Assembly (NCBI GenBank): GCA_023475835.1
Contig: JAMCVM010000074.1
Coordinates: 1-37,630 of the forward strand
Origin: Bacillota bacterium
Lineage (GTDB): Bacteria; Bacillota; Sulfobacillia; Sulfobacillales; Sulfobacillaceae
Direction of reading: 5' to 3'
Length of the DNA stretch: 37,630 nucleotides
The translations under genes were made by a program, and so were the position numbers. Under the pieces are notes generated by a model, which was given only the letters and a program-made list of their open reading frames with translations, was not told where the DNA came from and did no database searches. This document shows positions 15,129 to 22,737 of this stretch, one piece after another. Within the stretch, counting starts at the first letter, position 1. The number at the start of each line of letters is the position of its first letter.

Positions 15129-16497
15129 GGAATGCGGTGTGTTTGGGATTTATAACGATCCGGAAGCAGTCAGCGAGACCTATTGGGGGATTTTCAGTCA
15201 GCAACATCGCGGGCAAGAAAGTGCCGGCATTGCGGTAGTCGGCGAAGACCATCTGATCGCGGTGCGAAAAGGGATGGGGTTGGTCACCGAGGTGCTGAAT
15301 CCAGTGCTCTCCGAACTTCCTCGGGGCCGGGCCGCCATCGGCCACGTACGCTATTCCACGACCGGTGAATCCGAGGCGTTTAATGCCCAACCGCTGCTCA
15401 TGCATGCCCGCTTTGGCCCTATTGCCTTGGCTCACAATGGCAATGTCGTCAATGCGCGGGCACTGAGAGACCATTTAGAAGAGGAAGGGGCCGTCTTTCA
15501 AGGGACCAGTGATAGTGAAATTCTAGCTCACCTTATCGCTAAGAGTTCTAAAGATTCGATGGTCGAAGCGTTGGCTGAGGCGGTTTCGAGGCTTTTGGGA
15601 GGATACGCCTTCGTAGTCCTTCACGCCAGTGGTCTGTTTGCCGTCCGCGATCCTCATGGGATTCGTCCGCTCGTGCTGGGCCGTTCGAAATCTGGCCAGG
15701 GCTATGTGCTGGCCTCGGAGACCTGCGCTTTGGACATCGTCGGTGCGGAGTATATGCGTGATATCGACCCGGGAGAATTGGTGGCCATCGGGCCCAAGGG
15801 AATGGAGCGGCGCCGGGTCGGCGAGGCATTGCCGATTCGTGACTGCGCCTTTGAATCGGTCTATTTTGCGCGCGCCGATTCGCAAATCCGAGGCGAAAGT
15901 GCGCAGATGGCCAGGCGTCGTCTCGGTCGAGTGTTGGCGAAAGAGGCTCCGGTGGATGCCGATGTCGTGGTGGGGGTCCCAGACTCCAGTCTGCCCCATG
16001 CGATGGGATACGCCGAAGCCTCCCACATTCCTTTTGATTTTGGATTGGTGAAGAACCGATATATTGGCAGAACGTTTATTCTGCCCAAACAGTCGGATCG
16101 CACGCGACAGGTTCAGTTGAAATTGTCTTCCGTGATAGAAGTCGTATACGGCAAACGCGTGGTGTTGGTCGACGACTCACTGGTGCGAGGGACGAATTCT
16201 CGCTATCTCATCCAGTTGTTGCGCCGGTCCGGGGCAACCGAGGTGCACATGCGCATTGCCTCACCCCCGTATACTGATCCTTGTTACTATGGAATTGACA
16301 CCTCGCGCGCGGCGGAGTTAGCGGCGCGGACCAAGTCCGTGGAGGAAATTCGGCAGATGGTGGGAGCAGACTCTTTGGCATATCTGTCACTGGATGGTCT
16401 TCGCGCAGGATTGAAGGATGAAGGTTGGTGCCTCGCATGTTTCGGCGGCGGCTATCCGGTAGTCCCCGCCAACACCAAGGAGGATGAGCGTGGCTAA
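15109..16497 (+). CDS. purF: Glutamine PRPP amidotransferase (Fe-S, propeptide type)
   Basis: First committed step of purine synthesis: PRPP plus glutamine to phosphoribosylamine. A short propeptide MAQELHEE precedes Cys9 (CGVFGIY), which becomes the N-terminal nucleophile after self-cleavage. The PRPP motif VVLVDDSLVRGT is near 351-362. Four cysteines match the Bacillus [4Fe-4S] ligands: in CAFESVYFARADS, in DPCYYGID and the pair in WCLACFGG. The enzyme is therefore probably oxygen-labile, with a structural cluster. The start is GTG at 15109, six bases after AAGGAG, inside the end of purL. Confidence 0.96.
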   Translation: MAQELHEECGVFGIYNDPEAVSETYWGIFSQQHRGQESAGIAVVGEDHLIAVRKGMGLVTEVLNPVLSELPRGRAAIGHVRYSTTGESEAFNAQPLLMHARFGPIALAHNGNVVNARALRDHLEEEGAVFQGTSDSEILAHLIAKSSKDSMVEALAEAVSRLLGGYAFVVLHASGLFAVRDPHGIRPLVLGRSKSGQGYVLASETCALDIVGAEYMRDIDPGELVAIGPKGMERRRVGEALPIRDCAFESVYFARADSQIRGESAQMARRRLGRVLAKEAPVDADVVVGVPDSSLPHAMGYAEASHIPFDFGLVKNRYIGRTFILPKQSDRTRQVQLKLSSVIEVVYGKRVVLVDDSLVRGTNSRYLIQLLRRSGATEVHMRIASPPYTDPCYYGIDTSRAAELAARTKSVEEIRQMVGADSLAYLSLDGLRAGLKDEGWCLACFGGGYPVVPANTKEDERG

Positions 16498-16513
16498 CGA
16501 CGGAGGAGACAAC

Positions 16514-17524
16514 ATGGAGTTCGGATATCGCCAGGCGGGTGTAGGGTTGGATCGAGCGGACGAGGCGGTCCATCGGATTCGCCGAGCAATCGCAACCCGG
16601 CCGTCGCAGGCCCAAGGCTTGAGCGCTATCGGTCAATTTGCTGGGGAATACGCCCTTCAGCCTGGGACCACCCTCCTAGCCGGCGCCGACGGAGTCGGCA
16701 CCAAAATTTTAGTGGCTAAAGCCATGGGAGAAGCTCGGAGCCTTGGGGTGGACTTGGTCGCGATGAACGTTAACGACGTGCTGGCATCGGGGGGGCGGCC
16801 TTTGTTCTTTTTAGATTATATTGCGTCTCAGCGACTCGACCCGGATCTGGTCGAGTCTTTAGTGGAAGGCATGATCGATGGCTGTGATCAGGCACAGTGC
16901 GTATTGCTGGGCGGCGAAACCGCAGAGATGCCCGGCCTTTATGCCCCCGGCGACTATGACTTGGCCGGATTCGCGGTAGGCCTCAAGGTGTTCGATGGCA
17001 CTCCCTGTCAAGTGGGAGACTTGGTGCTGGGGATTTTGGCCGATGGGTTTCATGCCAACGGCTTCAGTTTGGTCCGCAAGATTGTCCAAGATTCTCAATT
17101 AGATTACCACGCACGTTACGCGCCCATTGGCAATATGGTGTTGGGCAGCGCTTTGTTGAAGCCGACGCCGATTTACGTGGCACCCATATTAGAGACCCTG
17201 CGCCGTCTACCCGCTGCAGTGCGCGGCATGGCGCATATTACTGGGGGAGGTCTGATCGATAATTTGCCTCGGGCCCTGCCCCAGCACTTAGGGGTCGAGT
17301 TAGACCGTCAACATTGGGCGATGCCCGAACTGATGCAATGGTTTCAGCAACTGGGGGCGTTAAGTTTTGAAGAAATGGTCCATAGCTTCAACGGTGGGAT
17401 TGGCTTTGCGATGATCGTAGATCCCCGACTGGCGGAACCTGTAGTCAGCCTGCTCGCCGGATTTAAGCTTAAGGTGGAAGCGATCGGCACCGTGATTGAG
17501 AGCCCGGGAGTGCATTGGAAATGA
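16514..17524 (+). CDS. purM: Phosphoribosylformylglycinamidine cyclo-ligase (AIR synthetase)
   Basis: It closes the imidazole ring (FGAM to AIR, ATP-dependent). The 336-residue product has YRQAGVGLDRADEAV at the start, LLAGADGVGTKI near 53-64, MNVNDVLASGGRPLFFLDY, LLGGETAEMPG and HITGGGLIDNLPR, all family hallmarks. Start choice: ATG at 16514 has GGAGGAG five bases away and gives the usual N-terminus. A GTG at 16490 after AAGGAGG, overlapping the purF end, is the alternative. The stop overlaps the purN start (ATGA). Confidence 0.96.
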   Translation: MEFGYRQAGVGLDRADEAVHRIRRAIATRPSQAQGLSAIGQFAGEYALQPGTTLLAGADGVGTKILVAKAMGEARSLGVDLVAMNVNDVLASGGRPLFFLDYIASQRLDPDLVESLVEGMIDGCDQAQCVLLGGETAEMPGLYAPGDYDLAGFAVGLKVFDGTPCQVGDLVLGILADGFHANGFSLVRKIVQDSQLDYHARYAPIGNMVLGSALLKPTPIYVAPILETLRRLPAAVRGMAHITGGGLIDNLPRALPQHLGVELDRQHWAMPELMQWFQQLGALSFEEMVHSFNGGIGFAMIVDPRLAEPVVSLLAGFKLKVEAIGTVIESPGVHWK

Positions 17525-18162
17525 AGTGGGCGGTTTTGGTGGGAGGCAAGGGCAGCAACCTCCAAGCCTTGTTGGACCACTCGTTAGAGGTGGGCTTGGT
17601 GATTTCCCACCGAGAAGGCGTCGGGGCACTCCAGGTGGCCGAAGCCCATGGTCTAGCGCACACCACGATTTTGCCGGGAGCATTTGGCTCTCGAGCAGAG
17701 TATGGCCAAGCACTGCGGGATGCATTGGAGCGGACGCACATTGAGGCCATCGCCCTGGCAGGATTTATGCGTTGGTTGGATGGGGAGACGGTAGCCGCCT
17801 GGTCTGGGAAGATCTTTAATATTCATCCCTCCTTGCTGCCCGCGTTCGGTGGGATGAATGCCGTAGGCCAAGCGTTGGCCCACGGTGTCCGTTGGACTGG
17901 AGTTACCATCCACCTGGTGGACGAAGGCGAAGACAGTGGACCGATTGTGGCCCAGGTCCCGGTCCCGGTGCTGGGCGATGACACCGAAGAGTCATTGAGT
18001 GAACGCATTCATCGCATTGAGCACCAGATCTATGGCCCCGTACTGAAGGCTTTCGAGGCCGAAAGCTTCGGCGTTCACGGACGACGAGTGATTTGGCGAC
18101 ACGACATTGAAGGGTTCGAGGGGGGTCGTTATGCAGTGGGCATTGATCAGTGTGACCGATAA
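17521..18162 (+). CDS. purN: Phosphoribosylglycinamide formyltransferase
   Basis: Transfers a formyl group from 10-formyl-tetrahydrofolate to GAR. The 213-residue product carries GGKGSNLQAL (8-17) for phosphate binding and the catalytic triad Asn100 and His102 (IFNIHPSLLPAF) and Asp138 (EGEDSGPIVAQ). The loop before HPSLLPAF and the truncated GMNAVGQAL helix are as in the family. The start ATG overlaps the purM stop. The C-terminal 32 bases overlap purH, a longer overlap than elsewhere in the operon. Confidence 0.95.
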   Translation: MKWAVLVGGKGSNLQALLDHSLEVGLVISHREGVGALQVAEAHGLAHTTILPGAFGSRAEYGQALRDALERTHIEAIALAGFMRWLDGETVAAWSGKIFNIHPSLLPAFGGMNAVGQALAHGVRWTGVTIHLVDEGEDSGPIVAQVPVPVLGDDTEESLSERIHRIEHQIYGPVLKAFEAESFGVHGRRVIWRHDIEGFEGGRYAVGIDQCDR

Positions 18163-19630
18163 GACGGGCATAGAAGATTTGGCACAATCCTTGCTGCAGC
18201 AGGGGATAGGGATCTTGGCCAGTGGAGGGAGCGCGCAACATCTGGAAAATGCCGGGATTGCAGTCACGCGGGTGGAGACTTTAACTGGATTTGAGCAGTT
18301 GCTCGGTGGACGGGTGAAAACGTTGCATCCGGTGCTTTACGCAGGAATTTTGTCCCAAGAATCGGTGCAAGACCAAAAAGATCGGGCCATGGTCGCGGCT
18401 CCAGAGATCTCGGTGGTCGTGGTGAATCTTTACGATTTCGAAGGAGCTCTGGCAGATTCAGGCGACCTCGAGGATTTGGTCGAGGCGATTGATGTCGGTG
18501 GCGTGTCATTGATTCGAGCGGCGGCCAAGAATTTCGCACGAGTGCTGGTGGTGACTCGACCCGAGCAGTACGATGCGCTCATCGGGCGCCAGGTTGCAGA
18601 TTTTACCCTCGAGGAGCGCAGAGTCTGGGCGAGTCAAGCGTTTCGCCATATGGCGTATTATGATGCGGTGATCGGGAATCGGTTGGCTGAAGACGATCAC
18701 TTTGGCCCTTTTATGGTGCTGGCCGGACGACGCCAGAGTACGGCACTTCGCTACGGCGAGAATCCACACCAAGCGGCAGCATGGTATCGAACGCCGGGCG
18801 CTGGGGGCTTAGGTGATGCTCGCTTGGTGCAAGGCAAACCGTTGTCTTATAACAATGTGCTCGACGCCGACGCCGCCTGGCGGCTGGCCCGAGAGTTGCC
18901 AGAAGCCGCAGTGGTTGCCGTCAAGCACCAAATCCCTTGTGGGGTGGCGGTGGGACCAACCCCACACGAAAGCTACCGCATGGTGCATGCCTCGGATCCG
19001 GTCTCTATTTTCGGCGGGATTGTTGCGGTACACGGTTCAGTCGACGAAGAGTTGGCAAGAGCCCTCGTGGAAGTGTTCTTGGAAGTGGTGGTGGCCAAGG
19101 GTTATACGCCATCGGCGCTTGCAATTCTGGCCCAAAAGAAGAATCTGCGCGTGCTGGAAATGTTAACCTCAGCTCCTCACGATTTGGAGGTGCGCATGGT
19201 GGCGGGCGGCTTTTTAGCGCAAGAAAGCGACCGCCTGAAAACGCGTGCGAGGGATTTTCGCCACGTTGCCGGTCCCCTAGTTCACCAATGGACCGATGTG
19301 GACCTGGCGTGGCGAACTGCCGCTCACGTGCGTTCCAACGCCATTGTAATCGCTCGCGATGGCGCCACGGTGGGAATAGGCGGCGGGGAGACCAACCGCA
19401 TCGATGCGGCTCGCCATGCCTTGGAGAGGGCAGGCGATAGAGCGCAAGGGGCCGTGCTAGCCTCGGACGGGTTTTTCCCATTTGGAGACGTTGTGTTGGC
19501 TGCGGCTGAATACGGGATCCGAGTCGTGGTGGAACCGGGCGGAGCCCTTCGAGACCAAGAAAGTGTGAACGCGGCCGACAACGCCGGGATCACCCTGATT
19601 TTTACTGGTGAGCGACATTTTCGGCATTGA
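18131..19630 (+). CDS. purH: Bifunctional AICAR transformylase/IMP cyclohydrolase
   Basis: Last two steps to IMP. Residues 1-about 150 are the MGS-like cyclohydrolase domain (ALISVTDKTGIEDLAQ, LASGGSAQHL, GGRVKTLHP, INLYDF-like VVVNLYDFE). The remainder is the transformylase, with RYGENPHQAA, LSYNNVLDADAAWRL and the catalytic Lys-His in VAVKHQIPCGVA near 263-274 (KHxxPCG; here QI replaces the common AN). The end GITLIFTGERHFRH is the invariant tail. 499 residues. The start is ATG at 18131 after a GAGGGGGG site, inside the end of purN. Confidence 0.96.
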   Translation: MQWALISVTDKTGIEDLAQSLLQQGIGILASGGSAQHLENAGIAVTRVETLTGFEQLLGGRVKTLHPVLYAGILSQESVQDQKDRAMVAAPEISVVVVNLYDFEGALADSGDLEDLVEAIDVGGVSLIRAAAKNFARVLVVTRPEQYDALIGRQVADFTLEERRVWASQAFRHMAYYDAVIGNRLAEDDHFGPFMVLAGRRQSTALRYGENPHQAAAWYRTPGAGGLGDARLVQGKPLSYNNVLDADAAWRLARELPEAAVVAVKHQIPCGVAVGPTPHESYRMVHASDPVSIFGGIVAVHGSVDEELARALVEVFLEVVVAKGYTPSALAILAQKKNLRVLEMLTSAPHDLEVRMVAGGFLAQESDRLKTRARDFRHVAGPLVHQWTDVDLAWRTAAHVRSNAIVIARDGATVGIGGGETNRIDAARHALERAGDRAQGAVLASDGFFPFGDVVLAAAEYGIRVVVEPGGALRDQESVNAADNAGITLIFTGERHFRH

Positions 19631-19649
19631 ACAGAAGGGAGCCCATGTG

Positions 19650-20900
19650 ATGAAGCAGCAAAATATCCTGATTATTGGCCAAGGGGCTCGCGAGCATGCG
19701 TTGTGCCAAGCGCTGGCCCAAAGTCCTTCAGTGGCCAAACTGTGGGCCTCGCCGGGAAATCCTGGCATCGCCGAATTGGCGACGCTGGCACCGATTCAAG
19801 GAGTGCAGGAGTGGGTCAACTTAGCCGATGAAATCCAGGCTCTCACCATTGTTGGCCCCGAGGTGCCGTTGGCCGATGGGATAATCGATGCGCTAACCAC
19901 TCGCGGATTGTTAGCGGTGGGTCCCAGTCAGGCGGGGGCCAAATTGGAGAGCAGCAAAATCTATGCAAAATCGGTGATGACCGAATTGGCTATCCCGACC
20001 GCTCGATCTCAAACGGTGCAAAGCGTTGAGCAACTGCACAGAGTGGTGGAACGGGAGTGGTCCCTGCCCTTCGTGGTGAAAGAAGATGGCTTAGCGCAAG
20101 GCAAGGGAGTCACGGTGATTACCGAACCGGCTCAGTGGCAGGATTTTTTGCGCCGCAGCCCGTTGTCGTCGGGGCCGTTTGTAGTGGAGGAGTACCTCGA
20201 AGGGCGGGAAGTATCGGTCGAGGTTTTGACCAATGGTCATCAATATGTGTGGTTGCCTACAGCGGCAGACCACAAACGCTTGACGGCTGATCCCAAAAGC
20301 CCCAACACGGGCGGAATGGGCGCGTACAGTCCGGTGCCGTGGCTGTCTGACGCTGAATGCCGCATTATCGATCAACGTGTTTTGGAACCCTTGGTCGGGT
20401 TCTTGAGTCGAAACGGCATCGACTATCGCGGGGTATTGTATGTCGGATTGATGATGACGGCTGCCGGCCCCTATGTTTTGGAGTTTAATGCCCGCTTCGG
20501 CGATCCGGAGGCTCAGGTGATTCTTCCTCTAATCGCAGACGACTTATACGAGTGGTTTTCTGAATTGGCTCAGGGGCGGCTTTTGAAACCGCAAATTGCG
20601 CTGACCGGACAAAAAGCCGTGGGGCTGGTGCTGGCGTCGGACGGATATCCCGAGCAGCCTCGGGTAGGCCGCGCTATAGACATCGGCCGCCGAGTTTCGG
20701 GAGCCAGGATTTACTACGCGGGAACCACAGTGGTCGACGGAAGGCTTCAAAGCAGTGGAGGACGGGTTCTGACGACGGTCGGGGTCGGGGACGATTTCGA
20801 TCACGCTCGGACCATTGCTTACCGCCAAATGGCCGAGATTAGGCTGGATGGAGGGATGTTTCGCCAGGATATCGCCATCAACTTGGCAAACCACGGCTAA
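19650..20900 (+). CDS. purD: Phosphoribosylamine-glycine ligase (GAR synthetase)
   Basis: ATP-grasp enzyme joining phosphoribosylamine and glycine. The 416-residue product shows the N-domain IIGQGAREHAL, the ATP-grasp core PFVVKEDGLAQGKGV, the VEEYLEGREVSVEV strand, DHKRLTADPKSPNTGGMGAYSPVP, and the metal-binding VLEFNARFGDPEAQVI. The start ATG at 19650 follows GGGAG by eight bases; an in-frame GTG at 19608 overlaps purH and has no site. It is the last gene of the operon, as in Bacillus. Confidence 0.96.
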   Translation: MKQQNILIIGQGAREHALCQALAQSPSVAKLWASPGNPGIAELATLAPIQGVQEWVNLADEIQALTIVGPEVPLADGIIDALTTRGLLAVGPSQAGAKLESSKIYAKSVMTELAIPTARSQTVQSVEQLHRVVEREWSLPFVVKEDGLAQGKGVTVITEPAQWQDFLRRSPLSSGPFVVEEYLEGREVSVEVLTNGHQYVWLPTAADHKRLTADPKSPNTGGMGAYSPVPWLSDAECRIIDQRVLEPLVGFLSRNGIDYRGVLYVGLMMTAAGPYVLEFNARFGDPEAQVILPLIADDLYEWFSELAQGRLLKPQIALTGQKAVGLVLASDGYPEQPRVGRAIDIGRRVSGARIYYAGTTVVDGRLQSSGGRVLTTVGVGDDFDHARTIAYRQMAEIRLDGGMFRQDIAINLANHG

Positions 20901-20942
20901 AACCGAGGGATAGAGACCACACTAGACGAAACGGTTTAGGAG

Positions 20943-21539
20943 GTGGTCACCCTGGGTCGGCAGATCTGGGTTGCGGTGAGTGCCATTACCGCGATGGTGT
21001 ACCTGTCCGGTTGCTCAGTTTCGATGGGAGAACCCTCTCCTGATAAAGGAACGTCGGCTTCGGTAAACCATAAGAGTTCATCAGGGGGCAGTTCGTCAGG
21101 GGGCAGTTCATCTCAGGGCGGCGCCTCAAGCGAAGAGGATAAAGCGGTGGCCAAAGCCGTGGAAGATGAACTGAACACGCCCAAAATGCAAAAATTGATT
21201 GCCGAATCGATCTCGACGACCCAGCTCGAAACCGCCCTGATGACGCCACTGGGTCAGACGACCATCACGAAGGCGCTAGCCAGTGTGATTGGCAGTGCGA
21301 CCATCCAACAAATGATAGAAGCAGATGTGCTGAAGGGCATGTCATCGGCCACGATAAAGTCTACTATCGATCAGGCCGTGCGAACGAGTTTGGTTGCTAT
21401 GGCGTCTTCTTCCTCATCCTCTAGCTCAGGATCCTCTTCGGGTCGTAGTGGATCATCGTCCGGCGGCAACGGCTCATCCTCGGGGGGAGGATCGTCTTCG
21501 GGCGGGAGCGGCGGGGCCTCTTCCGGAGGCGGTGGCTAG
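20943..21539 (+). CDS. Ser/Gly-rich lipoprotein, possibly GerD-like
   Basis: Signal peptide of the lipoprotein type: basic start, hydrophobic VAVSAITAMVYLSGC with lipobox L-S-G-C (Cys24). It is therefore exported and lipid-anchored. After a Ser/Gly/Gln linker (about 45-65), a helical core of about 90 residues contains LNTPKMQKLIAESI, LETALMTPLGQTTITKALASV and IQQMIEADVLKGM. The repeating helix style recalls the spore-germination scaffold GerD, but this is a weak guess. The C-terminal 55 residues are almost only Ser and Gly. Start unclear: GTG at 20943 overlaps AGGAGG. An in-frame CTG at 20952 is eight bases from that site and would be a rare start codon. Confidence 0.7.
   Translation: MVTLGRQIWVAVSAITAMVYLSGCSVSMGEPSPDKGTSASVNHKSSSGGSSSGGSSSQGGASSEEDKAVAKAVEDELNTPKMQKLIAESISTTQLETALMTPLGQTTITKALASVIGSATIQQMIEADVLKGMSSATIKSTIDQAVRTSLVAMASSSSSSSSGSSSGRSGSSSGGNGSSSGGGSSSGGSGGASSGGGG
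21081..21110 (+). repeat. 15-bp tandem repeat inside the lipoprotein linker
   Basis: Two copies of a 15-base unit (TCAGGGGGCAGTTCR) at 21081-21095 and 21096-21110 encode repeated S-G-G-S-S. They are a likely slippage site giving length variation in the linker. Confidence 0.7.
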
Positions 21540-21565
21540 CCCCGATGTGGAGGTTCAGCTTGAGC

Positions 21566-21671
21566 CTATATATTCGGCACTAAAGAATTGAAACGTCCTC
21601 CTTGATCAAGAGGGCTGTGGCACTCAAACCTGATCGGTGCCAGTATCAGATCTTTAATGCCGAGTATATAG
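21566..21671. repeat. 106-bp element bounded by 21-bp inverted repeats
   Basis: CTATATATTCGGCACTAAAGA at 21566-21586 matches the inverse complement of 21651-21671 at 19 of 21 positions. Inside are the palindrome CTTGATCAAG and a smaller stem GGCAC/GTGCC. It could be a MITE-like insertion or a long RNA hairpin. No flanking target duplication is visible. It lies just after the lipoprotein gene. Confidence 0.65.
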
Positions 21672-21677
21672 AGACCG

Positions 21678-21824
21678 CCGAGAATTGGCTCGGTTAGTAG
21701 CGCCGGGCGAACGGCGTCAGACCCGAAAGCGATCGCGTGTTTGCCCCAGTTGTGCTGGTTGCGCGATTAATCGGCCGGAGGCTGATTATGGCGGCGGCCG
21801 TTTGGCCGCCTTTCGGGGTTTTTT
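21678..21824 (+). ncRNA. Candidate structured RNA ending in a U-tract (multi-helix junction)
   Basis: Helices in order are as follows. CCGAG 21678-21682 pairs with CTCGG 21689-21693. CGCCG 21701-21705 pairs with CGGCG 21712-21716. A closing stem CCCGAAAG 21722-21729 pairs with CTTTCGGG 21810-21817. Inside the closing stem are ATCGCG/CGCGAT (21732-21737, 21762-21767) with CCAG/CTGG nested, AATCGGC/GCTGATT (21769-21775, 21781-21787, one G-U) and GGCGGCC/GGCCGCC (21793-21799, 21804-21810). TTTTTT follows at 21819-21824. The geometry is that of a terminator-linked riboswitch or a compact non-coding RNA. I do not recognise a known class, and no gene follows closely. Confidence 0.45.
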
Positions 21825-22371
21825 GGGCCTTGAACTTCAACGCAACGTTTCACCGTCTACAGCTCTGAAGAACATCATTTGGCAGTGCCTATGGGGACCG
21901 CGTTTGAGAATGCGCAAACCCAATTCCCGCATCCAGGCCTGGATCTCTGCACGGACTTGGGAAATTTTGCGACTCTATTCGTGTCAGCATTAGAGATATT
22001 ATCTGGTAATTGGGCGAGCGGGTAAATACCAAATGATTCGGCTGATGGCGAGCGAATGATGGCGAGCGCCTGATATCCCCAAGCGGGAAGGGGGTGTTAC
22101 GGCGCGTTTGATAACGTCTCTTGGGGCTTGGCCGTCCACGCCAGGGGCTCACGGTTTGACCGCGGTGCGAAGCTTCGCAGTGAGAGATCCCGACCTGTTC
22201 CAGAAACCAAACCATGAGGTCCATAGTATACTGAGGACGAGCCCTTGACGGCGGCTATTTGGCCAACGCTTTCGATCTGAACTTCGGCCGATGCGCGCCG
22301 CATATTTGGGATGTGGGCTTGGCGAAGAGGTAGATACCCTAGGACACATAGAACGTGAGGAGTGCGTGGAA
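21825..22371. other. Gene-free stretch before yerC
   Basis: No credible gene is seen. It contains a nested hairpin, CCCCAAG (22077-22083) with CTTGGGG (22120-22126) and an inner GTTA/TAAC, and a small GGCGAGCG repetition near 22046-22068. The AT-rich parts show no recognisable promoter with both boxes. Confidence 0.35.
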
Positions 22372-22671
22372 GTGAATCCGAAACTGATCGGTCCCGAATT
22401 TCATTCTCTTTTTCAGGCGATTTTAGCCTTGTCCACGATTGAGGAGTGCTACGCTTTTTTTGAGGACATTTTGACCACTGCGGAATTGCATTCGGTGGCG
22501 CAGCGTTGGCAGGTGGCGTCGCTTCTGGATCGCGGCCAAACCTATGAAGACGTTGCCCGTGCGACCGGAGCTTCATCGGCGACCATTTCCCGGGTGAATC
22601 GATGTTTGCGCTTCGGGGCTGACGGATATCGATTGGTGTTGGACCGACTGAATTCGCAGGAACCGGGATAA
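22372..22671 (+). CDS. yerC: YerC/YecD-family TrpR-like DNA-binding protein
   Basis: A 99-residue helical protein related to the Trp repressor fold (TIGR02531-type). The sequence FHSLFQAILALSTIEECYAFFEDILT is followed by a helix with LHSVAQRWQVASLLDRGQTYEDVA and the helix-turn-helix TGASSATISRVNRCL. The start is GTG at 22372, nine bases after GAGGAG; a GTG at 22366 is too near, and the longer open frame from 22291 has no site. As in Bacillus, it sits upstream of pcrA and ligA. The biological role is not established. Confidence 0.85.
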   Translation: MNPKLIGPEFHSLFQAILALSTIEECYAFFEDILTTAELHSVAQRWQVASLLDRGQTYEDVARATGASSATISRVNRCLRFGADGYRLVLDRLNSQEPG

Positions 22672-22702
22672 CCGCCGCCGGCGACGATCGATCGGCAGAT
22701 GT

Positions 22703-22735
22703 TATAATTAGACTAACTAAGGGCGGGGGGTCCGA
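22703..22735 (+). promoter_or_regulatory. Possible -10 element and leader of pcrA
   Basis: TATAAT occurs at 22703-22708, 30 bases before the pcrA start. No recognisable -35 hexamer lies upstream, so it is a weak or activated promoter at best. GGGCGGGGGG upstream of the ATG serves as the ribosome-binding site. Confidence 0.35.
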
Positions 22736-22737
22736 AT

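Noticed and set aside
21685-21993. Plus-strand frame with a CPSCAGC motif
   Set aside because: It runs straight through the hairpin array and U-tract, and has no proper start site. The two cysteine pairs are not embedded in a recognisable zinc-binding domain.
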